From NCBI GenBank assembly GCA_018240245.1, contig JAFEGD010000239.1:1-50345 (forward strand): a stretch of DNA of 50,345 nt, written 5' to 3'. A model generated the notes under the pieces. The model worked only from the letters and a program-made list of their open reading frames with translations, did no database searches and was not told the origin of the DNA. A program made the position numbers and the translations under genes. Below, piece by piece: positions 39,194 to 48,171 of this stretch; within the stretch, counting starts at the first letter, position 1, and each line of letters begins with the position of its first letter. This DNA comes from Spirochaetota bacterium (lineage in GTDB: Bacteria; Spirochaetota; Leptospiria; Turneriellales; Turneriellaceae).

Positions 39194-39227
39194 GCGCTAT
39201 CGGTCGTTTATAAGCGACCGATAGCGC
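39194..39227 (+). terminator. Terminator-like hairpin after the desaturase gene
   Basis: GCGCTATCGGTCG (39194-39206) pairs perfectly with 39215-39227 around an 8-base loop, 28 bp after the desaturase stop. No T-tract follows. Confidence 0.6.
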
Positions 39228-39291
39228 ATCCTCCCCCCAACATTCGTAAAACAAACTTTACACCGCAGCGATTCTGAGTTCCGTTGGCCCT

Positions 39292-40362
39292 GTGGCGAGT
39301 GCTTGGCTCCAAAGCGTAGCAACATGGATTGAAGTCGGGGACCCGCTCGCCGAAGCCGCCGTGGCCGCCATCAGGCAGGCTAAACTCCCGCGTTCATCGC
39401 CCAGCGCATCGGTGCTGCAACTCGCGGCGCAAGGCGACACAGCCTGCGCTAAGCTCATAGCCGAAATGGCAGCCGTACCCGCATGGGTCGATTTCGATCT
39501 GATGCGGCAGGGCGGCGCGATGACGCAGCGGCATTTCCCGATGCTCGTGCTGGCGCTGACTTATGGCTGCCTGCCTTTGACCTTCGCGCACCCAAGCTCG
39601 GCAGCGGTTTTTGTGCGCACGGGCCGCTTGCAGGCCGACATTATCCGCCGGCTCAACGAATCGGCGACGCTGTTCTTCGGCGTCGCCGCCAGCGATACAT
39701 TACGGCCTCACCAAAAAATGTGGGAGGCTTGTCTGCACGTGCGGCTCGTGCACGCGATTGTGCGCATGCAACTGCTTACCGATACCACCTGGAATCGCGC
39801 GACTTATGGCTTGCCCATCAGCCAGCTACAAACGGCGGCGGGGCCTGCGTATTTTGGCAGCCATTTGCTCGCGTGTTTGCGAGAGTTGGGTGTGCGCTTT
39901 ACAGAAAGCGAAGCAATCGGGCATAAAATGATCTGGCGTTATGTGACAAAACTTTTGGGCGTGACCGATGCACTCGTCTTTGCCGACCAAAAACAGCAAG
40001 ACGCATTCGACGCGCATGTCGTGCAAGAATTTCTCGCACCCGACGAAGCCTCGCGCCAAATGGTCGCCGATATGCTCGCGGGTTTATGTTCCCGGCAGCC
40101 GACCGCCAATTTGCCAGCGGCATTTCAAGCGGCTTTGATGCGTCGCCTCTTGGGTGCGCGGTTGGCCGATGGCTTTGGCCTGTCGCAGAGTGTTGCCGGC
40201 GATTTGACAGTTGATTGCGCCCGCTTCGCTTTTGGTGGATATACCCTTGTACAGCGGCTACCTGTTCTGAATGAATTTCTGCGCCGTACCGGTGCCGATG
40301 TCTTTGCCCGCTTTGCCTCAGAAGGGATTGTGGGCCTCGAAGCCGCAGGCGCTGTGACTTGA
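39292..40362 (+). CDS. DUF2236 (oxygenase MpaB-like) protein
   Basis: A 356-residue mostly helical protein. MQRHFPMLVLALTYG-like and HVRLVHAIVRMQL segments (the latter with conserved Arg and His) match the DUF2236/MpaB family. That family includes fungal MpaB, latex-clearing protein-like oxygenases and many bacterial proteins with a haem b ligated by histidine. Some family members are oxygenases that cleave isoprenoid chains; the substrate here is unknown. The start is GTG 39292; the upstream in-frame stop at 39247 leaves only CTG as another choice. It stands between the desaturase and the ArsR gene. Confidence 0.7.
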   Translation: MASAWLQSVATWIEVGDPLAEAAVAAIRQAKLPRSSPSASVLQLAAQGDTACAKLIAEMAAVPAWVDFDLMRQGGAMTQRHFPMLVLALTYGCLPLTFAHPSSAAVFVRTGRLQADIIRRLNESATLFFGVAASDTLRPHQKMWEACLHVRLVHAIVRMQLLTDTTWNRATYGLPISQLQTAAGPAYFGSHLLACLRELGVRFTESEAIGHKMIWRYVTKLLGVTDALVFADQKQQDAFDAHVVQEFLAPDEASRQMVADMLAGLCSRQPTANLPAAFQAALMRRLLGARLADGFGLSQSVAGDLTVDCARFAFGGYTLVQRLPVLNEFLRRTGADVFARFASEGIVGLEAAGAVT

Positions 40363-40461
40363 TGGGGTGCCGCAACTGCGGATAGCAGTTACGATCTACC
40401 GCAGACGCTCAGCCCAATACCAAAATATACACACTTTAAGTTGCCAATCACCGAAGAATTT

Positions 40462-40483
40462 TATATCGTGATATTGCGATATA
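40462..40483. promoter_or_regulatory. ArsR-type operator
   Basis: TATATCG (40462-40468) and CGATATA (40477-40483) form a perfect inverted repeat with an 8-base spacer, ending 5 bp before the ArsR start codon. It is a likely autoregulatory operator for the two-gene unit that follows. Confidence 0.6.
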
Positions 40484-40488
40484 GCTAT

Positions 40489-40824
40489 ATGGGATTAATC
40501 CGCCGCGAAATTCACAAAGCCGAGGTCAATCGATTGGCCGATCGTCTACGCGCGATTGCGCACCCGGCAAGGCTCGCGCTCTTACGGCGCATTGCACAAA
40601 GCAGCAACTGTATTTGTACCGATCTCTCCGCAGAATTGGGGCTTGCGCAGGCGACGGTATCGCAACATCTCAGAGTATTACGCGACGCCGGCATCATCAG
40701 GGGCACCATCGAACGCAACGCCGTCTGTTATAGTATCGATCAGAAATTTATGCGGGCTTTCAGAAAAGATTTTCTTAAACTTGCGAGCGTTTTAGAAAAA
40801 AATCCTTGTGGCGGGCGATGCTAA
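40489..40824 (+). CDS. ArsR/SmtB-family metal(loid)-responsive repressor
   Basis: A 111-residue winged-helix protein. HPARLALLRRIAQSS leads into SNCICTDLSAELGLAQATVSQHLRVLRDAGIIR, the DNA-binding helices. C41 and C43 in CICTDL are placed like the ELCVCDL metal-sensing cysteines of ArsR and CadC-type proteins. C80 and a C-terminal pair (CGGRC, C107 and C111) offer more thiol ligands. It should release DNA when a thiophilic metal or metalloid binds. I use ATG 40489, because the longer reading starts with TTG inside the operator. It precedes the ATP-grasp gene by 13 bp. Confidence 0.88.
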   Translation: MGLIRREIHKAEVNRLADRLRAIAHPARLALLRRIAQSSNCICTDLSAELGLAQATVSQHLRVLRDAGIIRGTIERNAVCYSIDQKFMRAFRKDFLKLASVLEKNPCGGRC

Positions 40825-40837
40825 AAGAGGGATTGAT

Positions 40838-42001
40838 ATGTTAAAAGCAAATTTTCTAAACCAAAACTGCCATTGCTCGACGTTGGACACAAAAGCGTTA
40901 CCCCTGTTCTATAGTCCGGCGCCGCATTTTCTTGCGCGCGATCATTTGAAAACAATCGTTAGGTTCATCGAAGATTATGAAAATTTTCTGACGCTCCCTG
41001 CGGTGCAGAGTGAATTTCTACGCTCCAATCTCGTCGAGCGGGGAATTTTTAATTCGTACGATTTTCATATTGCAGCGCAAGGGCCGCAGTTGATTGAGAT
41101 TAACAGCAATGCCGGCGGGGCGTTCTTGAGTCTCTTGGCTTCGGAAAATATGCTGCCTTGCTGTACGGGTATACATGACTACATTCCCGACACCGATTAT
41201 CGTTTCAATCGCGAACGTATAGTAAAAATGTTCGGGGATGAATTTCGACTGCGCTTTCCCGAGCGTGAACTCAAGAGTTTGGCGATCGTCGACGAAGCGC
41301 CCGATACGCAATTTTTCTATAAAGAATTTTTACTCGCACGCGAATTATTACAGGCGCACGGTATAGAAACCCATATCGTTTCCCCGCACGATCTTCAAAT
41401 TACGAATGGTATCGCCTACGCTGCGGGACATCCTATCGACTTTATATATAACCGCCTCACGGATTTTTATTTTAAGCTACCGGCGTCCGCGACAATACGC
41501 GAGATTTATGAACGCGGCTTGGCCTCGGTAAGTCCGAATCCGTCGGTTCACGCGCTCTATGCGCGCAAGTCGAATCTGGTTTCGGCTTGGGACGATACTT
41601 TCGCAAGGCGCTTGAATATTCCCGCGCAAAACTTGGTGCATCTCAGAGTGCAAATTCCCGAGAGCGTCTTTGTCTCGGAAAAAAACCGCGATGCGCTCTG
41701 GCGAAATCGTCGCGCCTGGTTTTTCAAACCCACCGACGGCTTCGGCAGCAAAGGCGTCTATCGCGGCGATAAAATAACAAAGAAGGTGTGGGAGTATATC
41801 AACGCGGGCAACTATATCGCGCAGCGTTATATCGAACCGGAGCATCGCCAAATCGGTGCCGACGAAAGACTGAAATACGATATTCGCGTGTACACCTACG
41901 GAAAAGAAATTCTCGGTATCGCCGCGCGCTATTACCAAGGGCAGACGACGAATTTTCGGACGCCGAACGGCGGGCTTGCCACGGTGCTGGTCGCGGCCTA
42001 G
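40838..42001 (+). CDS. ATP-grasp family ligase in an ArsR operon
   Basis: A 387-residue protein. The C-terminal half shows an ATP-grasp fold: WFFKPTDGFGSKGVYRG (glycine-rich loop, 295-310), NYIAQRYIEPEH, then LKYDIRVYTYGKEILGIAARYYQGQTTNFRT (metal-binding D348, R350, N372). The N-terminal half has NQNCHCSTLD (C11, C13) and PCC (C108, C109). ATP-grasp enzymes join a carboxylate to an amine or thiol via an acyl-phosphate; glutathione synthase is one. I do not know this subfamily. A good ribosome-binding site (AGAGGG) fixes ATG 40838. Shared control with ArsR suggests a job in metal or metalloid stress, for example making or modifying a thiol peptide. That is inference. Upstream ATG-less readings overlap arsR. 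Confidence 0.75.
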   Translation: MLKANFLNQNCHCSTLDTKALPLFYSPAPHFLARDHLKTIVRFIEDYENFLTLPAVQSEFLRSNLVERGIFNSYDFHIAAQGPQLIEINSNAGGAFLSLLASENMLPCCTGIHDYIPDTDYRFNRERIVKMFGDEFRLRFPERELKSLAIVDEAPDTQFFYKEFLLARELLQAHGIETHIVSPHDLQITNGIAYAAGHPIDFIYNRLTDFYFKLPASATIREIYERGLASVSPNPSVHALYARKSNLVSAWDDTFARRLNIPAQNLVHLRVQIPESVFVSEKNRDALWRNRRAWFFKPTDGFGSKGVYRGDKITKKVWEYINAGNYIAQRYIEPEHRQIGADERLKYDIRVYTYGKEILGIAARYYQGQTTNFRTPNGGLATVLVAA

Positions 42002-42052
42002 TCACTTGATTCACTATCGAAGTTGTTACGAATCCGGGGAGAAAACGTACAC

Positions 42053-42270
42053 CTAAGCGGTCTTAGCCAATCGACGTCCATAGAAGCGTTCATGCGGGGG
42101 CGAGCCGTTCAGCGACCAATGTGGTCTGCGCTTGTTGTCCCACAGCAGAAAATCGTCTGTTAGACGCTGAAAATCCTGAATACTCATGCCATTGCGCGCT
42201 ACACGCCGCAGGTAGCGTTTGATTGTGGCATGTAAATCGCTCCACCAAGCCTGGAACGAAAGTAACCGGT
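42053..42270 (-). pseudogene. Transposase/integrase remnant (C-terminal fragment)
   Basis: In one minus-strand frame the sequence reads FQAWWSDLHATIKRYLRR, then NGMSIQDFQRLTDDFLLWDNK, then RPHWSLNGSPPHERFYG, ending TAG at 42053-42055. This is the typical C-terminal end of an rve-type (DDE) transposase such as IS3/IS481. Nothing upstream continues it; the 5' part has been lost and the sequence merges into the 3' flank of the cyclase gene. The 310-bp gap between the ATP-grasp gene and the cyclase is therefore mostly this fragment. No terminal inverted repeats were found. Confidence 0.7.
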
Positions 42271-42310
42271 AACAAAAAATTCAAATAAACCGACACTCCG
42301 AAGATTTCCA

Positions 42311-44563
42311 CTACTTGTTTCTTGCGATGGCAACACCGTCCCATGCGATTGGTGGCGGATTCAGAACGTACTCATCGCTGCGGCTATGGAAAATCATAGC
42401 TGTCTTATCGTCGGGAGATTTCGCGAGTAACCGTGATAGCAGCTGCCTGGCCGCCATGAACTCACGCGCATAAAAAAGCCGCATCGCCTTGTTCCACGCG
42501 AGCAGCCATTTTTTTGAGTATTTAATCGCTTTGCCATTTTTGAGTGCGATCAACTCATAAATTGTCGCGGGTTCGTTTTTCCCTTTAACGGCAACGCGGT
42601 CGATGAAGCGGCGAATCCATGGAAATTCTGAGGTGCCGAGGTTTATGCCCAAAAGCGTTTCCTTTGTCACGAGCAAGTCGACACCGTATTGCTTGGTGAG
42701 AGACTCGACTCGCGAGGCAAGGTTGACTGCGTCGGAAATGACGGTGCCGTCCATGCGCTGTGGCTCGCCGATGGTGCCGAGCATGAGGTGTCCGGTATGG
42801 ATGCCGATACCGACATGGATGGGGGCGACAAGACCTTTTTGTGATTGTACATCCCCTTCGGTATCCCTCCCCTGAGTAAGATGAGGGGGCGGGGGAGGGG
42901 GTTGGCCAAGCATACGATTTAGACGAGCATTGCGGCTTTGAAGACGTAGTGCGGCGTTGATGGCATTTTCACGTCTTTCAAAGAGCGCCATGATGCCGTC
43001 GCCCATGTACTTGTCGATAAAGCCGCCGTTATTGCGGATGACTGGGCCGGAGCCTTGCAGGTAGTTATTGATGAATTCGAAAGTCTGCTTGGGACTGAGT
43101 TTTTCTGAGATCGTCGTGAAGCCTCTGATGTCGGCAAAGAGGATAGTCATTTCGCGCTCGGTGTAGTCGCCCAAGAGAACTTCGGGAATCGATTTCTTAC
43201 CGAGCATTTGCAAGAATGGCGTAGGCACGAAGCGGGCAAAGGCTTCGTTAAGGACGCGCTGCTGTTCAATGGTCGCAGCTTGCGCGAGCTCTTTTTCTTT
43301 TTGAAGTAAGCGAATGCGGTCGGCGAGGCCGAAGGAGAGCAGAGTCGCCTCGAGCGCGCCACCAAACTGTGAGCAATACGCCACAAAGAGATTGTCCATA
43401 GGAATAAAGCCTAACCGCGAAAGGCCGTAGATGAGCGTCGTGAAAATAACAAACCCGAAACCGAAAACAAAATATCGTGCCGGTCGAAATCCCTGCGCAA
43501 GCCGGATAAACCCGAGTACGAGCAATACCGTTGGGCCGATAAACGCGCATAAATAAGCCATCCGTAAACCTAAGCGGTAGTTCCCGAAGACTACGATGCA
43601 GAAGGTAATGCTTCCAAAGGCGATGAAGGCAAGAATCGCCCGGCGGATTTTCTGGTTTTCCGAAGTTACATTGAGAAACCGAGATGCAAAAAGCGCCGCC
43701 ATTGTCATCGCACTCACCGAAAGCGCAGATGGAGTGCGCTGGATCCAGCCTTCGAGAATCGGGAAGTATTGGTAAAGGAATCCCTCGGCGACAAAGTTAA
43801 AAAGGGCAAAACTGAGCATGTAAATCGCGTAATAATAACCGCTCAGCGATTTTAGCGCGGATGCCATGATTATGTTATAGGCAATCATGATCAGCATGAC
43901 GCCAAAGAAAACACCGTGCAGCAGGAGCTCCCGTGCATCGTTGCGATCGAAAATCTCCCTGTTCCAGAGTTTTAATGGTATGGAGATGGTGCTGTCGGAT
44001 TGGATTTTTATCAGGATTTTCAGTTGGCTTGGCGATTTAGGTACAGGGAATAAAAAATGCCGGTGGTTGATGGGGCGGGATCTAAACGAACGCAGCACGC
44101 CCGTTTGCCATGAATGCATAATTTTTCCAGATTTTGATTCGCGTATAATCACATCGACATGCTCCATAATCGGATGCGACAATTCGATGAGATATTCATC
44201 GCCCCGGCCCCCTGCAAGCTTTGCAGAGGTGAGGTCCAAATCTACGATCGCCCAAATCGTCGAATGCGTCGAGCCGAAGTTCGGCACGGCTTTGTTCTGC
44301 GGTTTGAAATCTGTGTCGTGTTTTCCGGCGAGAACATCTTTCCATTGCGCCGCGCCCGTTTTGTCTTCAAAAATGCGCAGATACGGCCCCAAGAGCAGGC
44401 CGTCATTGAGGTCTGCGACGGTCACAGGTGCTGGCGACGCTGCTGCACTTGGGAGTGCGTGCGGCAAAGCGGCCGCTTCGGCGACCAGTGGCAACAGAAT
44501 AAAAAAATATAGGCTGAGCAAGAACGAGGAAAATCCGGCTTTATGCATAAAAACGCTATCCAT
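42311..44563 (-). CDS. 7TMR-DISM adenylate/guanylate cyclase
   Basis: A 750-residue membrane protein. A signal peptide (SSFLLSLYFFILLPLVAEA) is followed by a periplasmic 7TMR-DISM extracellular domain (to about 225), seven transmembrane helices (about 230-420) and a class III cyclase domain (about 470-680). TILFADIRGFTTISEKLSP and YMGDGIMALFERRENA carry the metal-binding aspartates, and DAVNLASRVESLTKQYG is the third catalytic motif. It would sense a sugar or other ligand and make cAMP or cGMP. Residues about 552-579 (GQPPPPPPHLTQG ... GLVA) interrupt the domain just before HVGIGIHTG and are not family sequence. It may be expressed from ATG 44563 or 44548. Confidence 0.88.
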   Translation of the reverse strand: MDSVFMHKAGFSSFLLSLYFFILLPLVAEAAALPHALPSAAASPAPVTVADLNDGLLLGPYLRIFEDKTGAAQWKDVLAGKHDTDFKPQNKAVPNFGSTHSTIWAIVDLDLTSAKLAGGRGDEYLIELSHPIMEHVDVIIRESKSGKIMHSWQTGVLRSFRSRPINHRHFLFPVPKSPSQLKILIKIQSDSTISIPLKLWNREIFDRNDARELLLHGVFFGVMLIMIAYNIIMASALKSLSGYYYAIYMLSFALFNFVAEGFLYQYFPILEGWIQRTPSALSVSAMTMAALFASRFLNVTSENQKIRRAILAFIAFGSITFCIVVFGNYRLGLRMAYLCAFIGPTVLLVLGFIRLAQGFRPARYFVFGFGFVIFTTLIYGLSRLGFIPMDNLFVAYCSQFGGALEATLLSFGLADRIRLLQKEKELAQAATIEQQRVLNEAFARFVPTPFLQMLGKKSIPEVLLGDYTEREMTILFADIRGFTTISEKLSPKQTFEFINNYLQGSGPVIRNNGGFIDKYMGDGIMALFERRENAINAALRLQSRNARLNRMLGQPPPPPPHLTQGRDTEGDVQSQKGLVAPIHVGIGIHTGHLMLGTIGEPQRMDGTVISDAVNLASRVESLTKQYGVDLLVTKETLLGINLGTSEFPWIRRFIDRVAVKGKNEPATIYELIALKNGKAIKYSKKWLLAWNKAMRLFYAREFMAARQLLSRLLAKSPDDKTAMIFHSRSDEYVLNPPPIAWDGVAIARNK
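42827..42907. repeat. In-frame insert inside the cyclase domain
   Basis: An 81-bp block with GGGGGCGGGGGAGGGGG at one side and CCCTCCCCTGAG at the other, reading as poly-Pro followed by a Gln/Gly/Asp-rich loop in the cyclase. Composition is unlike the neighbouring codons. It lies in a loop that is short in class III cyclases. Confidence 0.5.
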
Positions 44564-44819
44564 TATCTACAGAAGGCTTAGGGCGGTCGATAAAAATTGC
44601 GGTTTTTCCGTAGTGTTCAGTGAATCTTTTTGCGTCGCGCAAGACCGCGCAGACCGCAGTCAAGCGAATAAGTATTTATGCCTGAAAGACCACAGCGTCC
44701 GTAGGTTCTGATCGGCACGCAGAGCGACGTACTAGTTTACATCTTGTATAATCGTCCAGCTTTGGATTCATAATCCGTCGAAAACGTTCGACGCATTTCG
44801 CGTACAACAGGAGCACACC

Positions 44820-46571
44820 ATGGCCAACTTTTACGAAAGCAATACCGACTTGCAGTTTAATACCGATCACTGGATCGAATGGGACGGCTTCGTACCGCAA
44901 ATGGAATCGGGGTTTGCCGATGCGAAAACCTACGTAGCGACGAAAGATGCACGCTATGAATTCGCGCCTACCACGACCGAAGAAGCTCTGACAAATTACA
45001 AAGCTGTGTTTGAGGCGTATGCGCAGATCATCGACGGCGAGCTCTATCCGCACCTCAGAGAAATGGATAAGCAAGGCATGCAATATAAAGACGGCAAGGT
45101 TACGCCGCCCACCGCGCAGGTGAAATTTATCGATGCGCTGAAAGAAGCGCAGATTCTAACGTTTAGCGTGAGTCGCGCGTATGGCGGTCAGAATTTCGGT
45201 CTCGCGGCGCGTATGCCGATTACCGAAATGGTCGCGCGCGCCGACATCGGCACGCAGATTGTCATCTCGTATTTTAACATGAGTGAGATGATCGAATTTT
45301 ACGGTTCCGATGCCATGAAAAAAAAGTACCTGCCGCTTTTCGCCGAAGGTAAGATGCTCGGCGCGATGGCGCTCACCGAACCCAATATCGGCAGCGATTT
45401 GACCAATGCGGCGACGAAAGCAACCAAAAAAGAAGACGGCTCATTCGCCATCAACGGTACAAAAATTTTTATCACACAAGGCGCCGGTTTTGCCGACGCC
45501 AAGGCTGCAATCTTCACGATTGCACGCTCGCTCGATAAGAAAGGCGCGTTTGGTCTCAGTTTCTTTCTCGTCGAAAGCGACGACATTCATGTCTCGCGCA
45601 TCGAAGAAAAAATCGGATTGCATTCTTCGGCGACATGCGAGGTGCTTTATGAAAACAGCAAAGCGCAACTGATCGGCGACGAAGGCGCAGGTCTTGTCAA
45701 ATACGCCATCAATATGATGAATGGCGCGCGCATTGGTATTGCCTGCCAGTCCTTGGGTATCGCCGAGGCCGCCTACCGCGAGGCCGAAAAGTACGCTCAA
45801 GGGCGCATCCAGTTTGGCGTGCCGATTATACAACTCACGGCGGTGAAGCGCATGCTCGACGAAAGCTGCGCGCGTGTGCATGGGGCGCGAGCGCTCATCT
45901 ACAAGGCGTCTGAAATGGTCGACCGATACTTCGGCAATGTCAAACACCTCACCGAAAAAGGCGACGATGAAAAATCCATCCGCAAAAATGAAATTGTAGC
46001 TCGCTGGGATAAGCTTGCGAAAATTTTAACACCGCTCGCGAAATTTACGGCTTCAGAATTCGCCTGCAAGGTTGCCTACGATGCGATGCAGGTACATGGC
46101 GGCGTCGGTTATACCGAAGAATACCCCATTGCAAAAATTTTTCGCGACGCGCGCATCACGACAATCTACGAGGGAACAACTCAATTACAAGTACTCGCCA
46201 TTATCGGCGGCGTCGTCGAAGGTGTTACCGCCAGCTCGTACCTATCGCAGTACTTTCACGAACTTTTGAATTCGCTGAGCGATGCGAAACATAAAGCAAC
46301 TCTCGCTAAATATTGGGAAGAGCTGGTTGCGCTAACAGCGATCTACAAAGAACAAGAAAAAGTCGTTAAAGAAGATATTGCTCTCGAATTGTGTTGGCAC
46401 TTGTCGTATACGATCATGACGGTATTTTTGGCGAAGCAACTTATGATCGCGAAGACACTGAACCACGCGGTCGTGCCTGAAAAAGAGCAGGCTCTGGTAC
46501 ACATGATACGCCTCGCCGATGCGCAGATTGCCGCTGGTCGGGCAACCATCGAGCGCGTGACGCGCTCTTAA
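44820..46571 (+). CDS. Acyl-CoA dehydrogenase
   Basis: A 583-residue FAD-linked dehydrogenase. ALTEPNIGSDLTNAATKA is the FAD-binding loop, INGTKIFITQGAGFADAK the following strand, and MQVHGGVGYTEEYPIAKIFRDARITTIYEGTTQLQ contains the C-terminal domain with the catalytic Glu in YEGT. It is longer than the usual 380-400 residues by an N-terminal extension and about 130 C-terminal residues, as in the long-chain ACAD/very-long-chain subgroups. It oxidises an acyl-CoA to the 2-enoyl-CoA and passes electrons to ETF. The 256-bp region upstream carries no other gene that I can see. Confidence 0.93.
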   Translation: MANFYESNTDLQFNTDHWIEWDGFVPQMESGFADAKTYVATKDARYEFAPTTTEEALTNYKAVFEAYAQIIDGELYPHLREMDKQGMQYKDGKVTPPTAQVKFIDALKEAQILTFSVSRAYGGQNFGLAARMPITEMVARADIGTQIVISYFNMSEMIEFYGSDAMKKKYLPLFAEGKMLGAMALTEPNIGSDLTNAATKATKKEDGSFAINGTKIFITQGAGFADAKAAIFTIARSLDKKGAFGLSFFLVESDDIHVSRIEEKIGLHSSATCEVLYENSKAQLIGDEGAGLVKYAINMMNGARIGIACQSLGIAEAAYREAEKYAQGRIQFGVPIIQLTAVKRMLDESCARVHGARALIYKASEMVDRYFGNVKHLTEKGDDEKSIRKNEIVARWDKLAKILTPLAKFTASEFACKVAYDAMQVHGGVGYTEEYPIAKIFRDARITTIYEGTTQLQVLAIIGGVVEGVTASSYLSQYFHELLNSLSDAKHKATLAKYWEELVALTAIYKEQEKVVKEDIALELCWHLSYTIMTVFLAKQLMIAKTLNHAVVPEKEQALVHMIRLADAQIAAGRATIERVTRS

Positions 46572-46623
46572 AGAAAAAAAGCGCACTTTACCAACTGGCG
46601 TGCAAACGGCGATGAACAGGCAA

Positions 46624-48171
46624 TTAAAGTTGTCGCATAAACCACTCGGAGAACGCTTTAACTTCGCTCGCCTTGAGACCTTCGCACTCAAACGCAAAAT
46701 CGTGGATTTTTTTCACTGCGTCGGTGCCGATTCCCGAATTAGCGAGTTTTTCCATCACCATTACAATCATTTCATCATCGCTCGTACCGGCAAAACCGGG
46801 GGGATTTAGACTGGTGCCAGTAATATTTTCGCCGCTCGCAAGCTTCACCGTTACCGTAGCGGGGTTAATAAATTTGTAACGGCTAAAATCCTCGGCGGGA
46901 GTCACAAGATTTTCTGTCGGATATCTCTGCTTACGAAAGATGGCAAGCCCCGCTTCGAGCGGCAGCGTAAAGGCGTCGATAAATCCGCCCATGCGTTGCA
47001 TATATGGCGCAAGACGATGAAGATTTTTCAGCACGAGCGCTGCCGAATCTTCGACGAGCGAAGTGTATTTCATCATGATACGCGTCGCTTCGAGATCGTG
47101 TTCGACTTTGACTTTGCTGGCGAGCGACCAGAGTTCGGGACGCGCGAGCATATCGCCAGAAAAACTTTCGGGTACGATGTTGCCGTCGAGCAGCATCGTC
47201 GCGCAGTTAACCGGCAAAGAGAAGTTGAGAGTGGTCAGTGAACTCTCGCGACCTTTAAGGTACGGCTTTGAGAGATCGTCCATCTTTTTCGAGAGCATAT
47301 TACATTCGACGCGAACACCGACAATATCGGCGTTCTGGATTTTGCGCGCCCGTAAATTAGCATAGAGGGTACGGCAGGCTTCGACGGGGCCGCCGATATA
47401 CGCGCAACCCGGATATTTCTTGATCGAGATCGACTGCGAGTACCAACGTTCGCCGAGGTCGCCCCAGACTTGCACGAGCGGTACATACGCAAATGTGCGG
47501 TAAAAATCAGAACCCTCGCGAAACAAATCGGGGCCGTGAACGCCGTCGGCGGCGAGTGCGGCGTTGAGTCCAGAGGTGAGTGCCGACGACGCGGTAAAAA
47601 TTTTCGCTGACGACGAAAAAAAACTATCGAAGAGCGCAAAGACCGGAAAAGCCATCGCACGCGAAATCGTTTCGCGAATTGTGTCCGCTGGCGATTGCGA
47701 ACTTTTTGCGCGGAGTCGCCCGACGACAACGCCCGCGTTAAATTGATGTATACTCGACCACATCTGTCCGTTATGCGGGCCAAAAAAAAGTGAAGCGCCG
47801 AGGCGAGCCCCCGTTTCGTTGGCAATAGTTTGCAAGCTGAGAAATTCGGCACCGTCAATCGCATATTCACTCGCAAGTGCAAGGGGTAAGATTACCGACG
47901 AGTGCCCGGTATGTCCCGCGAACATAAAGTCGTCGAAGTCGTAAAACATCGAGAGTGTGGCGAGATAGGCGGCGCGTGAGACCGCGTCACCTGCGGGGTT
48001 CTTTAGTTTTTTGTAGTAAAGACTTTTCTTGCCGTGCAGAATTGCCGCGAGCATCGAGAGCGTTTGCCAGGCGTTAATCTTGCGGATAGGATGGGGAATT
48101 TTTTGAATTGTTAGCCCTCCCTGAGGGTTAAGAAAATCTGTAATTCTATCAAGTAATGACGAATATGTCAT
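46624..48171 (-). CDS. MmgE/PrpD family protein
   Basis: A 515-residue helical protein. FDDFMFAGHTGHSSVILPLALA, then GASLFFGPHNGQMWSS and SISIKKYPGCAYIGGPVEACRTL, match the MmgE/PrpD family, which includes 2-methylcitrate dehydratase, cis-aconitate decarboxylase and iminodisuccinate epimerase. Many members are of unknown substrate. Neither prpB nor prpC is here, so this may be a different family function. The start codon lies inside a 10-bp palindrome. The gene converges on the acyl-CoA dehydrogenase with 52 bp between the stops and no clear terminator. Confidence 0.85.
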   Translation of the reverse strand: MTYSSLLDRITDFLNPQGGLTIQKIPHPIRKINAWQTLSMLAAILHGKKSLYYKKLKNPAGDAVSRAAYLATLSMFYDFDDFMFAGHTGHSSVILPLALASEYAIDGAEFLSLQTIANETGARLGASLFFGPHNGQMWSSIHQFNAGVVVGRLRAKSSQSPADTIRETISRAMAFPVFALFDSFFSSSAKIFTASSALTSGLNAALAADGVHGPDLFREGSDFYRTFAYVPLVQVWGDLGERWYSQSISIKKYPGCAYIGGPVEACRTLYANLRARKIQNADIVGVRVECNMLSKKMDDLSKPYLKGRESSLTTLNFSLPVNCATMLLDGNIVPESFSGDMLARPELWSLASKVKVEHDLEATRIMMKYTSLVEDSAALVLKNLHRLAPYMQRMGGFIDAFTLPLEAGLAIFRKQRYPTENLVTPAEDFSRYKFINPATVTVKLASGENITGTSLNPPGFAGTSDDEMIVMVMEKLANSGIGTDAVKKIHDFAFECEGLKASEVKAFSEWFMRQL

